Assembly: GCA_947164985.1 (NCBI GenBank)
Contig: CAMUYI010000002.1
Coordinates: 277,886-341,885, forward strand
DNA from: an uncultured Bacteroidales bacterium
GTDB taxonomy: Bacteria > Bacteroidota > Bacteroidia > Bacteroidales > Paludibacteraceae
DNA length: 64,000 bases
Direction: 5' to 3'
In this document: positions 24,663 to 35,757 of the stretch, piece by piece
How positions within the stretch are numbered: position 1 is the first letter of the stretch
Layout of the letters: the number at the start of each line of letters is the position of its first letter
Program-made: the position numbers and the translations under genes
Notes under the pieces: model-generated
The model's database searches: none
Told to the model about the DNA's origin: nothing
The model's input: the letters and a program-made list of their open reading frames with translations, nothing else

Positions 24663-24815
24663 TTTTTTATAACAAATATTTGTTTGTAATTTCGGTCCTC
24701 CCTACTTAATTATATATAAGCAGGGTCCCCCCGAAGTTACGTTCGCACAGTTGTACAAATAACAAGTCTTTCCCAATAAAAATATAAAATAAATTTAATT
24801 TTTACCGTTAAACCC

Positions 24816-24846
24816 TTGTATATTTCAAATATTTGTAGTACCTTTG
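24816..24846 (+). promoter_or_regulatory. promoter of lepA
   Basis: TTG, 20 nt, TACCTTTG followed by CAGCCG. The -7 box ends only 9 nt before the lepA ATG, so the transcript must have almost no leader. Upstream (24695-24740) CCCTACTTA/TAAGCAGGG forms a hairpin; nothing else is seen in this gap. Confidence 0.75.
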
Positions 24847-24855
24847 CAGCCGATT

Positions 24856-26688
<1,833 letters not shown>

Positions 26689-26715
26689 TCCATTTAAAAT
26701 TAATACATTAATACT

Positions 26716-28020
26716 ATGCTTGAGCATTTAATTCCTGCGTGGATGTTAATCCCGTTTGTGGTGATGCTATTATGCATTGCCGTGCTGCCGCTCATTCCGC
26801 ATGTGGGTGAATGGTGGGAAGAAAATCTGCACAAGTTGTATGTATCTCTGATCCTCGGTGTACCGGTAGGTATCTGGCTATGTTTCAATGGCATGAGCCA
26901 TGAGTTAGAGCATCAGATGATTTACGACTATGTGCCGTTTATTTTACTGCTGATGGCGCTATTTGTGACGACCGGAGGTATCTGTATCCGAGGTGACTTG
27001 AAAGCGACGCCGACGACCAACACCATCATCTTGGCGATCGGCTGGGTACTGGCTTCGTTCATGGGTACGACAGGTGCAGCGATGTTACTGATTCGTCTGC
27101 TGATCGCCACGATCTCGCAGCGTAAGTACAAAGTACACACGGTGATGTTCTTCATCGCTATTGTCGCTAACTGCGGTGGTTTGCTGTCGCCGTTAGGTGA
27201 TCCTCCTTTGTTCCTGCTGTTCCAGAAAGGTACGCCGTTCATGTGGTGGATGCAGAACATGCTGCCGGAATGGTTTGCAACGGGTGCGCTGTTACTGCTG
27301 ATCTACTTCCTGATCGATACGTATTATTATAAGAAAGAGCCGACAGTGAACCTGATGGCCGATGTACGCGAGAGTACGAAGTTGCAGGTGAGCGGTCTGA
27401 TCAATATCGTTTGGTTGCTCTGTGTGATCTGCTCGACGATGTTCATCAACTCGACCTATATCCCAGCGATGGGCGAGCATGATGCGCCGTGGTATCTGAA
27501 GCTTCTGCGTGAATGGGCATTTATCGCTATCATCGGTCTGAGTTGGCTCACGACGCCGAGAGAGACGCGCGTGAAGAACAACTACAGTTGGACGCCGATC
27601 TTGGAGGTAGCATGCGTATTCCTGGGTATCTTCGCGACGATGACGCCGGCGTTGATGTTCCTGCAGCAGAACCCGCTTCCTGTGACCGCTCCGTGGCAAT
27701 TCGTTTACTGCACGGGTGCGTTGAGTGCATTCCTGGATAATGCGCCGACGGCTATGGTCTTCCATGCGACGGCTACTACCCTGCCCGCTGATGCCGCTAC
27801 GGCTGTAGCAGGTATCGCACCGGAGTTCATGAAAGCGATCTCGATGGGTGCTGTCTTCTTTGGCGCCCTGACTTATATCGGTAATGGACCTAACTTCATG
27901 GTTAAGTCGATCGCTGAGCAAGAAGGTATCGATATGCCGTCGTTCTTCGGCTATATGATTAAGTTCTCGCTCATCATCTTGTTACCGGTTTACATCATCG
28001 TTCAACTGTTGTTTATCTAA
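26716..28020 (+). CDS. nhaD: NhaD-type sodium:proton antiporter
   Basis: A 434-residue inner-membrane protein with about 11-12 hydrophobic helices, of the ion-transporter superfamily. 'NCGGLLSPLGDPPLFLLFQK' and 'LSAFLDNAPTAMVFHATA' are the paired hairpin motifs of NhaD antiporters, and 'TGGICIRGDLKATPTTNTII' the first cytoplasmic signature. It exports Na+ against H+. It overlaps dedA by one base (TAATG), so they form a coupled pair. Confidence 0.88.
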   Translation: MLEHLIPAWMLIPFVVMLLCIAVLPLIPHVGEWWEENLHKLYVSLILGVPVGIWLCFNGMSHELEHQMIYDYVPFILLLMALFVTTGGICIRGDLKATPTTNTIILAIGWVLASFMGTTGAAMLLIRLLIATISQRKYKVHTVMFFIAIVANCGGLLSPLGDPPLFLLFQKGTPFMWWMQNMLPEWFATGALLLLIYFLIDTYYYKKEPTVNLMADVRESTKLQVSGLINIVWLLCVICSTMFINSTYIPAMGEHDAPWYLKLLREWAFIAIIGLSWLTTPRETRVKNNYSWTPILEVACVFLGIFATMTPALMFLQQNPLPVTAPWQFVYCTGALSAFLDNAPTAMVFHATATTLPADAATAVAGIAPEFMKAISMGAVFFGALTYIGNGPNFMVKSIAEQEGIDMPSFFGYMIKFSLIILLPVYIIVQLLFI

Positions 28021-28661
28021 TGACAATTGTTGATAATATCATCTCGTGGTATTCGGCGCATATGAACTATGCGTCGATTACTGCGTTGATGGCGGTAGAG
28101 AGTTCGTTCATCCCCTTCCCGAGCGAAGTGGTGATCCCGCCGGCTGCTTTTGTAGCCGGTCAACCGGAGAGTGTATTATGCGCGACAGGCGTGTATCCGA
28201 TCGATGTACTGATTATAGTCCTTTTCGGTACGTTAGGCGCGATGATCGGTGCGATCATCAACTACGGGCTGAGCGTATGGTTAGGCCGACCGATCATCTA
28301 TAAGTTCGCTGACAGCAAGGTAGGTCATCTGTGTCTACTATCGAGCGAGAAGATCCAACGCGCGGAGGAATATTTCCGTGAGAAAGGCAATGTATCGACG
28401 TTCATCGGTCGTTTTATCCCTGGTATCCGTCAGTTGATCTCCATTCCGGCGGGTCTGAGTCGCATGCATTTCGGTGCGTTCCTTTGGTGGACTTTCTTGG
28501 GCGCGTTCATCTGGAATTGCGTACTGGCATTGGTCGGCTATGTTGCCGCCGGTCAGATGAGCCTGATAAAAGAATATAGCCACGAATTATCCGTAGCTAT
28601 ACTCATTATCTTCGGTTTAGCAATCGTTTATTTTGTCGTAAAAAGACTGCTAAAACGTTAA
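28020..28661 (+). CDS. DedA-family membrane protein
   Basis: A 213-residue protein with 5-6 hydrophobic segments. 'SSFIPFPSEVVIPPAAFVAG' with the conserved Glu, and 'FIGRFIPGIRQLISIPAGLS' with the R-x-x-P-x-x-R motif, define the DedA/SNARE-associated family, now linked to undecaprenyl-phosphate or phospholipid flipping. It is translationally coupled to the antiporter; both could belong to envelope ion and lipid homeostasis. The stop codon lies in an octamer array. Confidence 0.88.
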   Translation: MTIVDNIISWYSAHMNYASITALMAVESSFIPFPSEVVIPPAAFVAGQPESVLCATGVYPIDVLIIVLFGTLGAMIGAIINYGLSVWLGRPIIYKFADSKVGHLCLLSSEKIQRAEEYFREKGNVSTFIGRFIPGIRQLISIPAGLSRMHFGAFLWWTFLGAFIWNCVLALVGYVAAGQMSLIKEYSHELSVAILIIFGLAIVYFVVKRLLKR

Positions 28662-28687
28662 ATCGTTAAATTGTTAAATGGTTAGGC
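28656..28687. repeat. octamer tandem array (NGTTAAAT)
   Basis: CGTTAAAT, CGTTAAAT, TGTTAAAT, GGTTAGG. It contains the dedA stop and spans the whole gap to the convergent gene's stop codon. Confidence 0.85.
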
Positions 28688-29626
28688 CTTCAGCCAAGCG
28701 CTGAGGGCTTTTCTTTTGTCTATCACTTCGGCCAGCAGACAAGCTCCGATCCATCCAATCAGGAAGAAAAGGATCAAATAAGTGAGGCGATCGGTCTTGG
28801 GTTTGGCATCCACGGCGAAGTGGTTTTCCAATACGACAGGAGCGGTCGCTAACTGTAAGCGATAGTCCATCATCTGCATGTGTTCTTGCTGTTTGTAGAT
28901 TTCATTGAGGAACAGACGTACACGGCGATCACCGCTGAAATAAACACCATGATCACTGGAATTGGCAGGAATAATCGTGTACTTGAAATAATACGCACTG
29001 GTAAGGCTATCCAATTTAAGGGCCTGACGATGATCAAAAGCGACCTGCTCACGCAAGTTCTCCAGATAAATGCCATAGGACTGCTGCAGCGCTTCATCGC
29101 TATTGAGCGTTGCCAGCAAAGCCTGCTCTATCTCCGGCACAAGCTCCATATCGCGCTTCTTGATAGAGAATTGCAAACAAAGACGGTCATTCATCTGCAC
29201 ATGGACCGTATCCGTCGCCTTTACCTTATGCTTGAAATCAACATAATCAGCCTTTCCGTCCTTCATCACATCGATCACACGGAACGTCTTGAAATTAAAG
29301 ACTTTATCCTTTAATAGGTAGGGCTCGATCGGTGCCTCCTGCGGAAGTAATTGTTTGGATAGCAGGGGTGCATATGCCTGGTCAAACTGCTGGATAGAAG
29401 CGCCATTAAGCATAGCGATCGCATTGACGCGATACGTAAGGTTCTCAGAACGCGACAGGAATAAAGCACAAGCCAAAGCCAAGACGACGATGGTGATGAC
29501 AATATACCAATAGCGGTAAGTCAGACGGATCATACGTGCCAGCACGTTCCAACAGGCATTGATGCCGCGACCTATACCACGAGCAATGGTGACGCATAAG
29601 TCCCAAAAATTCATTTCTTTTTCCAT
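28682..29626 (-). CDS. Wzz-like chain-length determinant protein
   Basis: A 314-residue protein with membrane segments near residues 40-60 ('WYIVITIVVLALACALFLS') and 285-303 ('YLILFFLIGWIGACLLAEVI') and a periplasmic domain between them, with helical stretches such as 'NLREQVAFDHRQALKLDSLT'. This is the topology of polysaccharide co-polymerases. There is no kinase domain. It follows ftsZ by 17 bp, so it may be read with the cell-division genes, far from the glycan cluster at the window start. Confidence 0.6.
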   Translation of the reverse strand: MEKEMNFWDLCVTIARGIGRGINACWNVLARMIRLTYRYWYIVITIVVLALACALFLSRSENLTYRVNAIAMLNGASIQQFDQAYAPLLSKQLLPQEAPIEPYLLKDKVFNFKTFRVIDVMKDGKADYVDFKHKVKATDTVHVQMNDRLCLQFSIKKRDMELVPEIEQALLATLNSDEALQQSYGIYLENLREQVAFDHRQALKLDSLTSAYYFKYTIIPANSSDHGVYFSGDRRVRLFLNEIYKQQEHMQMMDYRLQLATAPVVLENHFAVDAKPKTDRLTYLILFFLIGWIGACLLAEVIDKRKALSAWLKA

Positions 29627-29643
29627 AATATTATTTTATAACG

Positions 29644-30909
29644 TTATTTTCTTCTAATCCAGCCGAAGGGGCTATGGGAGGGTTTATCGGGTTCGGACTT
29701 CGGCGTTGAAGTCGGCGTAGCATCCTCCTCTTCCACATTGATGACGATCTCATCGGCAGCCGGTGAAGCGACGCGTTCGCGTACAGGTTGCGGAGCCTCG
29801 ACACCCTCTGCCCGCAGCGTATCACTAAGGTCAATCAGTTGTGCGGGTTCATCGTCCATCGGCTTGGGCGTCTGCGGCGGGTAATTGTCACTGATCGCCT
29901 CATCGATGGTCTTACGACCTTCTTCGGCATCTTCGGAAGGCAGACCATCCACTTTATAACCGGTAGCAATGACGGTGACGCGTACATCTTCGCCAAGGGA
30001 CTCATCGATGGAAGCGCCCCACTGCACTTCGATATCATCGCCTACCTCTTGGACGAACTCGTTGATCTGGTCGATCTCCTCCATGACGATTGCATGTTCG
30101 GTAGAGCAGTAGAACTGCAGCAGGATACGCTCGGCGCCATGCACATCGTTGGTATTAACCAACGGAGAGTTGAGGGCATCGTTGATGGCATTGGTGATTC
30201 GGCGCTCACCGGACGCACGACCGATATTCATGATGGCTACGCCACCCTTGCGGAGCGTATTACGCACGTCAGCGAAATCGGTATTGATATAGCCCGGTAC
30301 GGTGATGATCTCCGCGATGGAGCGCGCTGCATTGGCTACCACGTCATCGGACTTGGAGAAAGCGTTCAGCAGGTTGAGTTCCGGGTAAATCTGTTTGAGT
30401 TTCTCATTATTAATAATGAGCAACGCGTCCACATGCTTGGCGAGACGTGCCACACCTTTCATCGCTTTCTCTATCTTACGCTTGCCTTCGAAAGCAAAAG
30501 GAATCGTGACGATACCTACGGTAAGGATCCCCATCTCTTGCGCCACTTCGGCTACGACAGACGAGGCACCGGTACCGGTACCGCCACCCATACCGGCGGT
30601 GATGAAGAGCATCTGCGTGCCGTCATTGAGGGCTTCACGAATATGATCCCTACTCTCCTCAGCGTACTGGCGGGCGGTCTCAGGATCACCTCCGGCACCT
30701 AAACCGGGACCGAGTTGCAGTTTATTCGGTACAGACGATTTGATCAGTACCTGCCGATCGGTGTTGCAGACCAGGAAAGAGACATCCTTAAGTCCCTGGC
30801 GATGCATGTAGTTAACTGCATTGCAACCGCCGCCACCGACACCGATGACCTTAATAATACTATCTTCTGTTAAGCCTTCCAAAGGCAATGTCATTACTTC
30901 GTCTTCCAT
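29644..30909 (-). CDS. ftsZ: cell division protein FtsZ
   Basis: Tubulin-like GTPase that forms the division ring. The GTP signature 'GGGTGTG' is at residues 108-114, 'VIGVGGGGCNAVN' at 21-33, and the T7-loop is 'NTDFADVRNTL'. The long disordered C-terminal linker (from about residue 330) contains Pro/Asp/Glu-rich sequence and ends in the basic 'SPFGWIRRK', the short tail that binds FtsA. Length 421. Upstream ftsA is separated by a heptamer array. Confidence 0.97.
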   Translation of the reverse strand: MEDEVMTLPLEGLTEDSIIKVIGVGGGGCNAVNYMHRQGLKDVSFLVCNTDRQVLIKSSVPNKLQLGPGLGAGGDPETARQYAEESRDHIREALNDGTQMLFITAGMGGGTGTGASSVVAEVAQEMGILTVGIVTIPFAFEGKRKIEKAMKGVARLAKHVDALLIINNEKLKQIYPELNLLNAFSKSDDVVANAARSIAEIITVPGYINTDFADVRNTLRKGGVAIMNIGRASGERRITNAINDALNSPLVNTNDVHGAERILLQFYCSTEHAIVMEEIDQINEFVQEVGDDIEVQWGASIDESLGEDVRVTVIATGYKVDGLPSEDAEEGRKTIDEAISDNYPPQTPKPMDDEPAQLIDLSDTLRAEGVEAPQPVRERVASPAADEIVINVEEEDATPTSTPKSEPDKPSHSPFGWIRRK

Positions 30910-30911
30910 AT

Positions 30912-30946
30912 GATTTCAGATTTCAAATTTATGATTTAGGATTTAT
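30912..30946. repeat. heptamer tandem array (GATTTCA)
   Basis: GATTTCA, GATTTCA, AATTTAT, GATTTAG, GATTTAT. It fills the whole ftsA-ftsZ gap and overlaps the ftsA stop codon. Confidence 0.88.
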
Positions 30947-32226
30947 TGTTGGTCGATAAACATATCGAGGGTGGATTCTTTCATTTTCTCGAAGAACCCG
31001 GGTTTCTGCACCAGTTGGTCCTTATGGCTATCGCGGAAATCCTGCCCCAACAGGATCGTTCCGATGAGGGAGGTATACTGGGGCGAGAGGTACTTGTCCT
31101 CCGTGTCACGGTGCAGAAGCAGGTTATGTGCACCGTACTGCACTTTGACGGCTGTTTGACTCTGGATGTACTCCGCGAGACCTTGCAGCATACTGCCGCC
31201 ACCGGTGAGATAGAGAGTCGATATACGGTTCTCCACCTTCTTAAGTTCCTCCCAAACGGGTGTCAGGATTTCCTGAAGTTTGAGTTCGATAGCTTCTGCT
31301 AATTCCTGCGTAGAGATCACGAAGTCCCCACCGAGTTCAGGAGAAGCGGGGATTCGCAAGCGAACAACCTTCTCCAAGCATTTGGGCGAAGCGCATCCGA
31401 AACGTTTCTTGAGGACCTCTGCCGTCGCAAAATCAAGGCCCTGTTGCTCGAGCATACGGGTGATGTGATAGCCGCCTTTAGGGATCACTTTGTTGATCAA
31501 GTACTGCCCACCTTTGTAGGCCGTGAAGGTGGTCGTTTGTGCGCCAAAGTCGAGTACGGCACAGCCGTTAAGCAGCACGTGGTTACCATCGCAGGTAGCG
31601 AAGGTAGAGAGAAGCGCTTCGGGGCGTACGAACGAATGTTCGATGACGCGACCGGCCTGCGAAAAGGATTTCTGCAGCTGGGTGTCCATGACCTTACGTC
31701 CGCAGAATGCGGTGTAATGGGCTTCGACGAGTGCGGCACGTTGTTCGGGCGAGGGCACTTCGTCCTGCTCTACGCCGTCGAGTTTGAAGAAAGAAGGCAC
31801 GAGACCTAAGACGGCTACGTCGGGGTTATGCAGTTCAATCTTCTGCTTACACTCCCGTTCCATCTCGTCTAATAGTTCCTGACTGATCTCTTTCTTACGT
31901 GCCTGGTCGCGCCGGGAGTGTACGGCGGCTATCTGCATCGACTGGCCGCCTACGGTGATGAAAGCCATCGGCAGTTCGACCTCTCCGATGCGGTTAGCCA
32001 GCAACTTGAGGATCTCGGCAATGACGTAACCGGCATTACTGGACTGCGTGATGATACCTTGTTCGATACAGACGTTTCCTTGTTTCTGCGGCCGTTCCTC
32101 CACGCCAAGGATCTGGAAGAGATCCGGCGCAATCCGCCGCGCCGCCAAGGCACGCACGCTATCGCTTCCCAGATCCATCGCCACTAACGGCAGGGAGTCG
32201 GCTTTTCTTGTTTGTTTTCTTGCCAT
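30943..32226 (-). CDS. ftsA: cell division protein FtsA
   Basis: Actin-like ATPase that anchors FtsZ to the membrane. 'LVAMDLGSDSVRALAA' is the phosphate-1 motif, 'GCAVLDFGAQTTTFTAYKGG' phosphate-2, 'YLTGGGSMLQGLAEYI' the adenosine motif. The C-terminus 'PGFFEKMKESTLDMFIDQQ' is a plausible amphipathic membrane helix. Length 427 and position between ftsQ and ftsZ are standard. Confidence 0.94.
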   Translation of the reverse strand: MARKQTRKADSLPLVAMDLGSDSVRALAARRIAPDLFQILGVEERPQKQGNVCIEQGIITQSSNAGYVIAEILKLLANRIGEVELPMAFITVGGQSMQIAAVHSRRDQARKKEISQELLDEMERECKQKIELHNPDVAVLGLVPSFFKLDGVEQDEVPSPEQRAALVEAHYTAFCGRKVMDTQLQKSFSQAGRVIEHSFVRPEALLSTFATCDGNHVLLNGCAVLDFGAQTTTFTAYKGGQYLINKVIPKGGYHITRMLEQQGLDFATAEVLKKRFGCASPKCLEKVVRLRIPASPELGGDFVISTQELAEAIELKLQEILTPVWEELKKVENRISTLYLTGGGSMLQGLAEYIQSQTAVKVQYGAHNLLLHRDTEDKYLSPQYTSLIGTILLGQDFRDSHKDQLVQKPGFFEKMKESTLDMFIDQQ

Positions 32227-32250
32227 TGTTTGTTAAATAGTTAAGTTAGG

Positions 32251-32997
32251 TTAATATCGACCGATAACCTGGCCTTTGAAACGCAGGTCGTATTCGGTAT
32301 AGTTCTTCTCTTGGACGTCCGGCGGACGGTTCTGAAGGAACGTGCGGAACTTACGCAACTTACGGTCGTAGCGATGCATTGATCCCAAGACCGCCTTTTC
32401 GATCTTTCCGTTGTCCGCATAATAAACATAGACCATCTGCGGCGATTTGAGTTCCAGATGATGGATGCGCTCCTTCCAATAGGGTTCGTCATCGAGCCAT
32501 GCCGCAAAATCCGCCAATATGCCTGCCGCGGACTGCACGCCTACCGTACCGGTGACCAGCAGCACCTGATCGCGTATCGCATTGCGGGACGGCATGACCT
32601 TACGATCCGAGTCGATATAATAATTCTCCAGCGCGGTCTGCACATGCAAGACAGGCACACGCTGCGTAAGGCGCACACGCACCACATGCCGGGGCGTAAG
32701 GTAACACTCGGCAGTACGTACCATCGGGTGACGCAGGATGGCGTTCTCAATACGCTGCAAAGAGACGATATTAAGTTTACGGCCTACGGGATAGAGGTCC
32801 GCCTGTTGCAGGAGTGCCGTCAACTCGGTCTCCGAGATGTAAAGGCGTTCGTCGCTATCGGTAATGTTGTATTCGAGTGCGGCACACGGAGCATCGGTCG
32901 GGCGGGAACGATAGCCCCAGACCGTGGCAGCCACGAGGCATGCTACGGTGATGACGATGCCGATGACTGCTCCTACTATGTGCGCAACTTTATTCAT
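32251..32997 (-). CDS. ftsQ: cell division protein FtsQ
   Basis: A 248-residue bitopic protein: short cytoplasmic end, membrane helix 'IVGAVIGIVITVACLVAATV', POTRA-like region ('LYISETELTALLQQADLYPV') and beta domain ('VLLVTGTVG'). Sequence similarity in this family is low; the call leans on topology and on the order murC-ftsQ-ftsA-ftsZ. It overlaps murC by 4 bp (ATGA). Confidence 0.85.
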   Translation of the reverse strand: MNKVAHIVGAVIGIVITVACLVAATVWGYRSRPTDAPCAALEYNITDSDERLYISETELTALLQQADLYPVGRKLNIVSLQRIENAILRHPMVRTAECYLTPRHVVRVRLTQRVPVLHVQTALENYYIDSDRKVMPSRNAIRDQVLLVTGTVGVQSAAGILADFAAWLDDEPYWKERIHHLELKSPQMVYVYYADNGKIEKAVLGSMHRYDRKLRKFRTFLQNRPPDVQEKNYTEYDLRFKGQVIGRY

Positions 32998-34364
32998 CTA
33001 ATAGTACGCAATGCACGCGTGACAGATGGCACGAGACGGTCAATGTCTCCGGCGCCGATGGTGAGTACGACTACAGGTTTATCGGTAGCAGTCACCCGTT
33101 TCTTGAGTTCGGCCACCAGGTCATTCTTTGCGATCACTACGCCTCCGAGCATCTCGCTGGTCACGCCTTCGATGGGTTCTTCGCGCGCCGGATAGATCGG
33201 CAGCAACACACACTCGTCCAAGGTAGAGAGCACCGCTTTGAAACCCTCCGCAAAATCACGCGTACGGGTATAGAGGTGCGGCTGGAAGACACCGATGAGC
33301 CGACGCTCGGGATAGAGACGACGCACCGAATCGATGGAGGTAGCGATCTCCTCCGGATGATGAGCATAGTCGTCTATGTAAACCACTTTCGGTGTATTGA
33401 CATGAATATTGAAGCGACGCAGCACCCCTTGGAAGGAAGCCACGCCATGACGTAACTCATTGGCTTTGATGCCATTGAGCCAAGCGACACTCATCGCAGC
33501 GACGGCATTTTCTATATTCACCCATACTGGCACGCCTAACTGCAGGTCGGCAATGAGTTCGGTAGGTGTATGAAAATCAAAATGGATCTGCCCTTTGCTG
33601 ACGACGATATTATCGGCATAGAAATCCGCCGGCGAGTTCACGCTATAGGTGTATAACTTGCAGCCTTTCTTGAGTCGCGGCTGAAGGGCAATGCCCTGCT
33701 TCATGACGAGGGCGGTAGAGATCAGACTTGTGTAATGGGCAAACGCCTCGCGGTACGCCTCTTCCGTACCGTAAATATCGAGATGGTCTGGATCAACGGC
33801 CGTGACGATCGACATGTAAGGCGTCAGATGATGGAACGAACGGTCGTACTCATCAGCCTCGACGACCACAAAGGGACTGTTCTTATCCAGAAGCAGGTTC
33901 GTGCCGTAGTTCATACTGATGCCGCCGAGGAACGCATTGGTGCCCAACTCCGATTGATATAGCAAATGGGCCAACATCGTACTGGTCGTCGTCTTACCGT
34001 GGGTACCGGCGACGCACAGCGCTTTCATCTGACGCGTCACAAGACCAAGAACCTCGGCACGCTTATGGATATCGAATCCTTTCTCACGCAGATAAGTATA
34101 GATCGCACTGTCCTCCGGCACCGCTGGCGTACGTACGACCAGCGTGTGTTGCTTGGAGAAAGGCGCGAGTTGCACCGAGGTGGGATCATCGACGTACGTG
34201 ATGACAATTCCCTCCTGCTCAAGTTCTCGCGTCAGATCAGAGGGCGTACGGTCATAGCCCGCCACAGGAAATCCCTGATGATGAAAATAACGCGCCAAGG
34301 CACTCATTCCGATGCCTCCAACGCCTAAAAAGAATATGTTTTGTATGTCGCTCTGATTTATCAT
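32994..34364 (-). CDS. murC: UDP-N-acetylmuramate--L-alanine ligase
   Basis: Adds L-Ala to UDP-MurNAc, the first peptide step of peptidoglycan. 'IFFLGVGGIGMSALARYF' is the UDP-binding N-terminus, 'VAGTHGKTTTSTM' the P-loop, and 'YIDDYAHHPEEIATSI' the C-terminal domain motif. The ATG at 34364 (MINQSDIQN) replaces the track start, which lies in the promoter. Here murC is the first gene of the transcript; the usual mraZ-to-murG part of the dcw cluster is not upstream. Confidence 0.96.
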   Translation of the reverse strand: MINQSDIQNIFFLGVGGIGMSALARYFHHQGFPVAGYDRTPSDLTRELEQEGIVITYVDDPTSVQLAPFSKQHTLVVRTPAVPEDSAIYTYLREKGFDIHKRAEVLGLVTRQMKALCVAGTHGKTTTSTMLAHLLYQSELGTNAFLGGISMNYGTNLLLDKNSPFVVVEADEYDRSFHHLTPYMSIVTAVDPDHLDIYGTEEAYREAFAHYTSLISTALVMKQGIALQPRLKKGCKLYTYSVNSPADFYADNIVVSKGQIHFDFHTPTELIADLQLGVPVWVNIENAVAAMSVAWLNGIKANELRHGVASFQGVLRRFNIHVNTPKVVYIDDYAHHPEEIATSIDSVRRLYPERRLIGVFQPHLYTRTRDFAEGFKAVLSTLDECVLLPIYPAREEPIEGVTSEMLGGVVIAKNDLVAELKKRVTATDKPVVVLTIGAGDIDRLVPSVTRALRTIR

Positions 34365-34390
34365 AAAATGATAGTACACAAAATCGGGCG

Positions 34391-34438
34391 CAAAGTTACA
34401 AAAAAATTTGCATATGTGCAAGAATTTTTGTAATTTTG
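34391..34438. promoter_or_regulatory. divergent overlapping promoters of murC and an envelope gene
   Basis: Minus: TTGC (34418-34421), 19 nt, TAACTTTG (34391-34398) for murC. Plus: TTGC (34408-34411), 19 nt, TAATTTTG (34431-34438) for the gene at 34448. The two -33 boxes are the two ends of one 14-bp near-palindrome TTGCATATGTGCAA, so RNA polymerase cannot occupy both promoters at once. Confidence 0.8.
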
Positions 34439-34447
34439 CAGCCGGAA

Positions 34448-35725
34448 ATGAGAAAATTTTTTGTAGCTATATTTCTTTTAGGCTTTTTAGAGGCCTTTGC
34501 CATGGATGTAGACTATCGTCTATCGGTCCGCGGCGGAATGATCATGCCCGACGGGAAAGTGGATGCGATGATGGGTCAGAAAGACCATTGGATTCCTGCA
34601 GCCTGCGGTGAGTTCGCGGTCTCTTTTGCCCCGAAATGGCAATCCATGCAGGAATGGAATAATGCACGCGTGGGTGTGGCGCTGAGTTATTGGAAACTCA
34701 ACTGCGAGAAGATCGGCGCCGACGATATCATGGGTCACGCGATCGCGCCTTACGCGTTCGCGGAGATTCCTCTTTATAAAAGAGAGCATTTCGAGTTGGG
34801 TCTGCGGCCGGGTATCGGTTGCTCGTTCATCACCAAGACCTATTATAATACCGTCTTGCCGGAACAGATATACACACATCTTAACTATCCGAATGTGAAC
34901 CGCTCGGTGGGTTCGGTCTTCAATTTCTTTTTCCCTGAGGCGCTTTACTTCTATTTCCCGATTCAGAAAGGCTGGACGGTCGGTTTGACTGCCGGCTGGT
35001 ACCACATGAGTAACGGCAGTATTATTCAACCGAATTCGGGGTATAATATCTTTACCGGCGAGTTGGCTGTCAAGTATAAGCCGTCAGTAATCAGCGATAA
35101 AGATTCAGAGAAAGAGACAACGACCAAGGAGTACAGTTTAGAGAAACTACGAGCCAATAAATGCGAGATTGAGTTTGCTTGGTCCGGTGCACCGCGTCAG
35201 GTGTATTATCGGGATCAGCAGACCTTCTTCTGCTCGGAGTTGCAAGTAGCAGCCTATTGGCGTGCGCACCGTATTTTCCGTCTCGGAGGAGGTATCGATG
35301 TGTTCTATGACGGGGCATATATTGACCGCGTTTCGTATTTCGGCAAGACCTACCTCAAAGGGGCTTCTCAGAAAGATTGCTGGCGGGTCGGCGTGAGTGT
35401 ACAGCCGGAGTTCGTAATGGGCTATCTGACAGCCGGTTTCCATTTCGGAATCTATCTGTACGACCCGGTTAAGAACCGCGAAGTATCCAAAGATGACAAG
35501 AAAGCACATGCGGAGCTATGGGATAAAGGCAATATGCCCAACAAAGGGATTTTCTATTTATATGATCCGATTAAAGCAGGCAGCGCAGGCTACCCGGACG
35601 GGTGGTTATATACGCAGATCGCGCTAAGGTATCGCCTACCCCATCATCTTTTCGTGCATGCTGTGATGAAAGCCCACTTGACGAAAGTGGAGTTTGTCGC
35701 ATTTGGTTTAGGTGTTTATTTATAA
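34448..35725 (+). CDS. outer-membrane/envelope protein, unrecognised
   Basis: A 425-residue protein with signal peptide 'MRKFFVAIFLLGFLEAFA'. The rest is rich in aromatic beta-strand patterns ('VGVALSYWKLNCEKI', 'VGLTAGWYHMSNGS', 'AGFHFGIYLYDPV') and ends in 'VEFVAFGLGVYL', as in outer-membrane beta barrels; 'AGWYHMSNGS' recalls the His/Ser region of PagL-like lipid A deacylases, but at this length that remains a guess. The ATG lies 9 nt after the -7 box. Divergent from murC. Confidence 0.65.
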   Translation: MRKFFVAIFLLGFLEAFAMDVDYRLSVRGGMIMPDGKVDAMMGQKDHWIPAACGEFAVSFAPKWQSMQEWNNARVGVALSYWKLNCEKIGADDIMGHAIAPYAFAEIPLYKREHFELGLRPGIGCSFITKTYYNTVLPEQIYTHLNYPNVNRSVGSVFNFFFPEALYFYFPIQKGWTVGLTAGWYHMSNGSIIQPNSGYNIFTGELAVKYKPSVISDKDSEKETTTKEYSLEKLRANKCEIEFAWSGAPRQVYYRDQQTFFCSELQVAAYWRAHRIFRLGGGIDVFYDGAYIDRVSYFGKTYLKGASQKDCWRVGVSVQPEFVMGYLTAGFHFGIYLYDPVKNREVSKDDKKAHAELWDKGNMPNKGIFYLYDPIKAGSAGYPDGWLYTQIALRYRLPHHLFVHAVMKAHLTKVEFVAFGLGVYL

Positions 35726-35757
35726 CCCATAACCCATAACCCGTAACCCCTCACCCG
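35723..35757. repeat. heptamer tandem array (TAACCCA)
   Basis: TAACCCA, TAACCCA, TAACCCG, TAACCCC, TCACCCG. It includes the stop codon of the upstream gene and runs into the stop of the convergent one. Confidence 0.9.

Noticed and set aside
29788-30702. 304-residue plus-strand ORF opposite ftsZ
   Set aside because: Shadow of ftsZ, whose GTPase motifs are complete.
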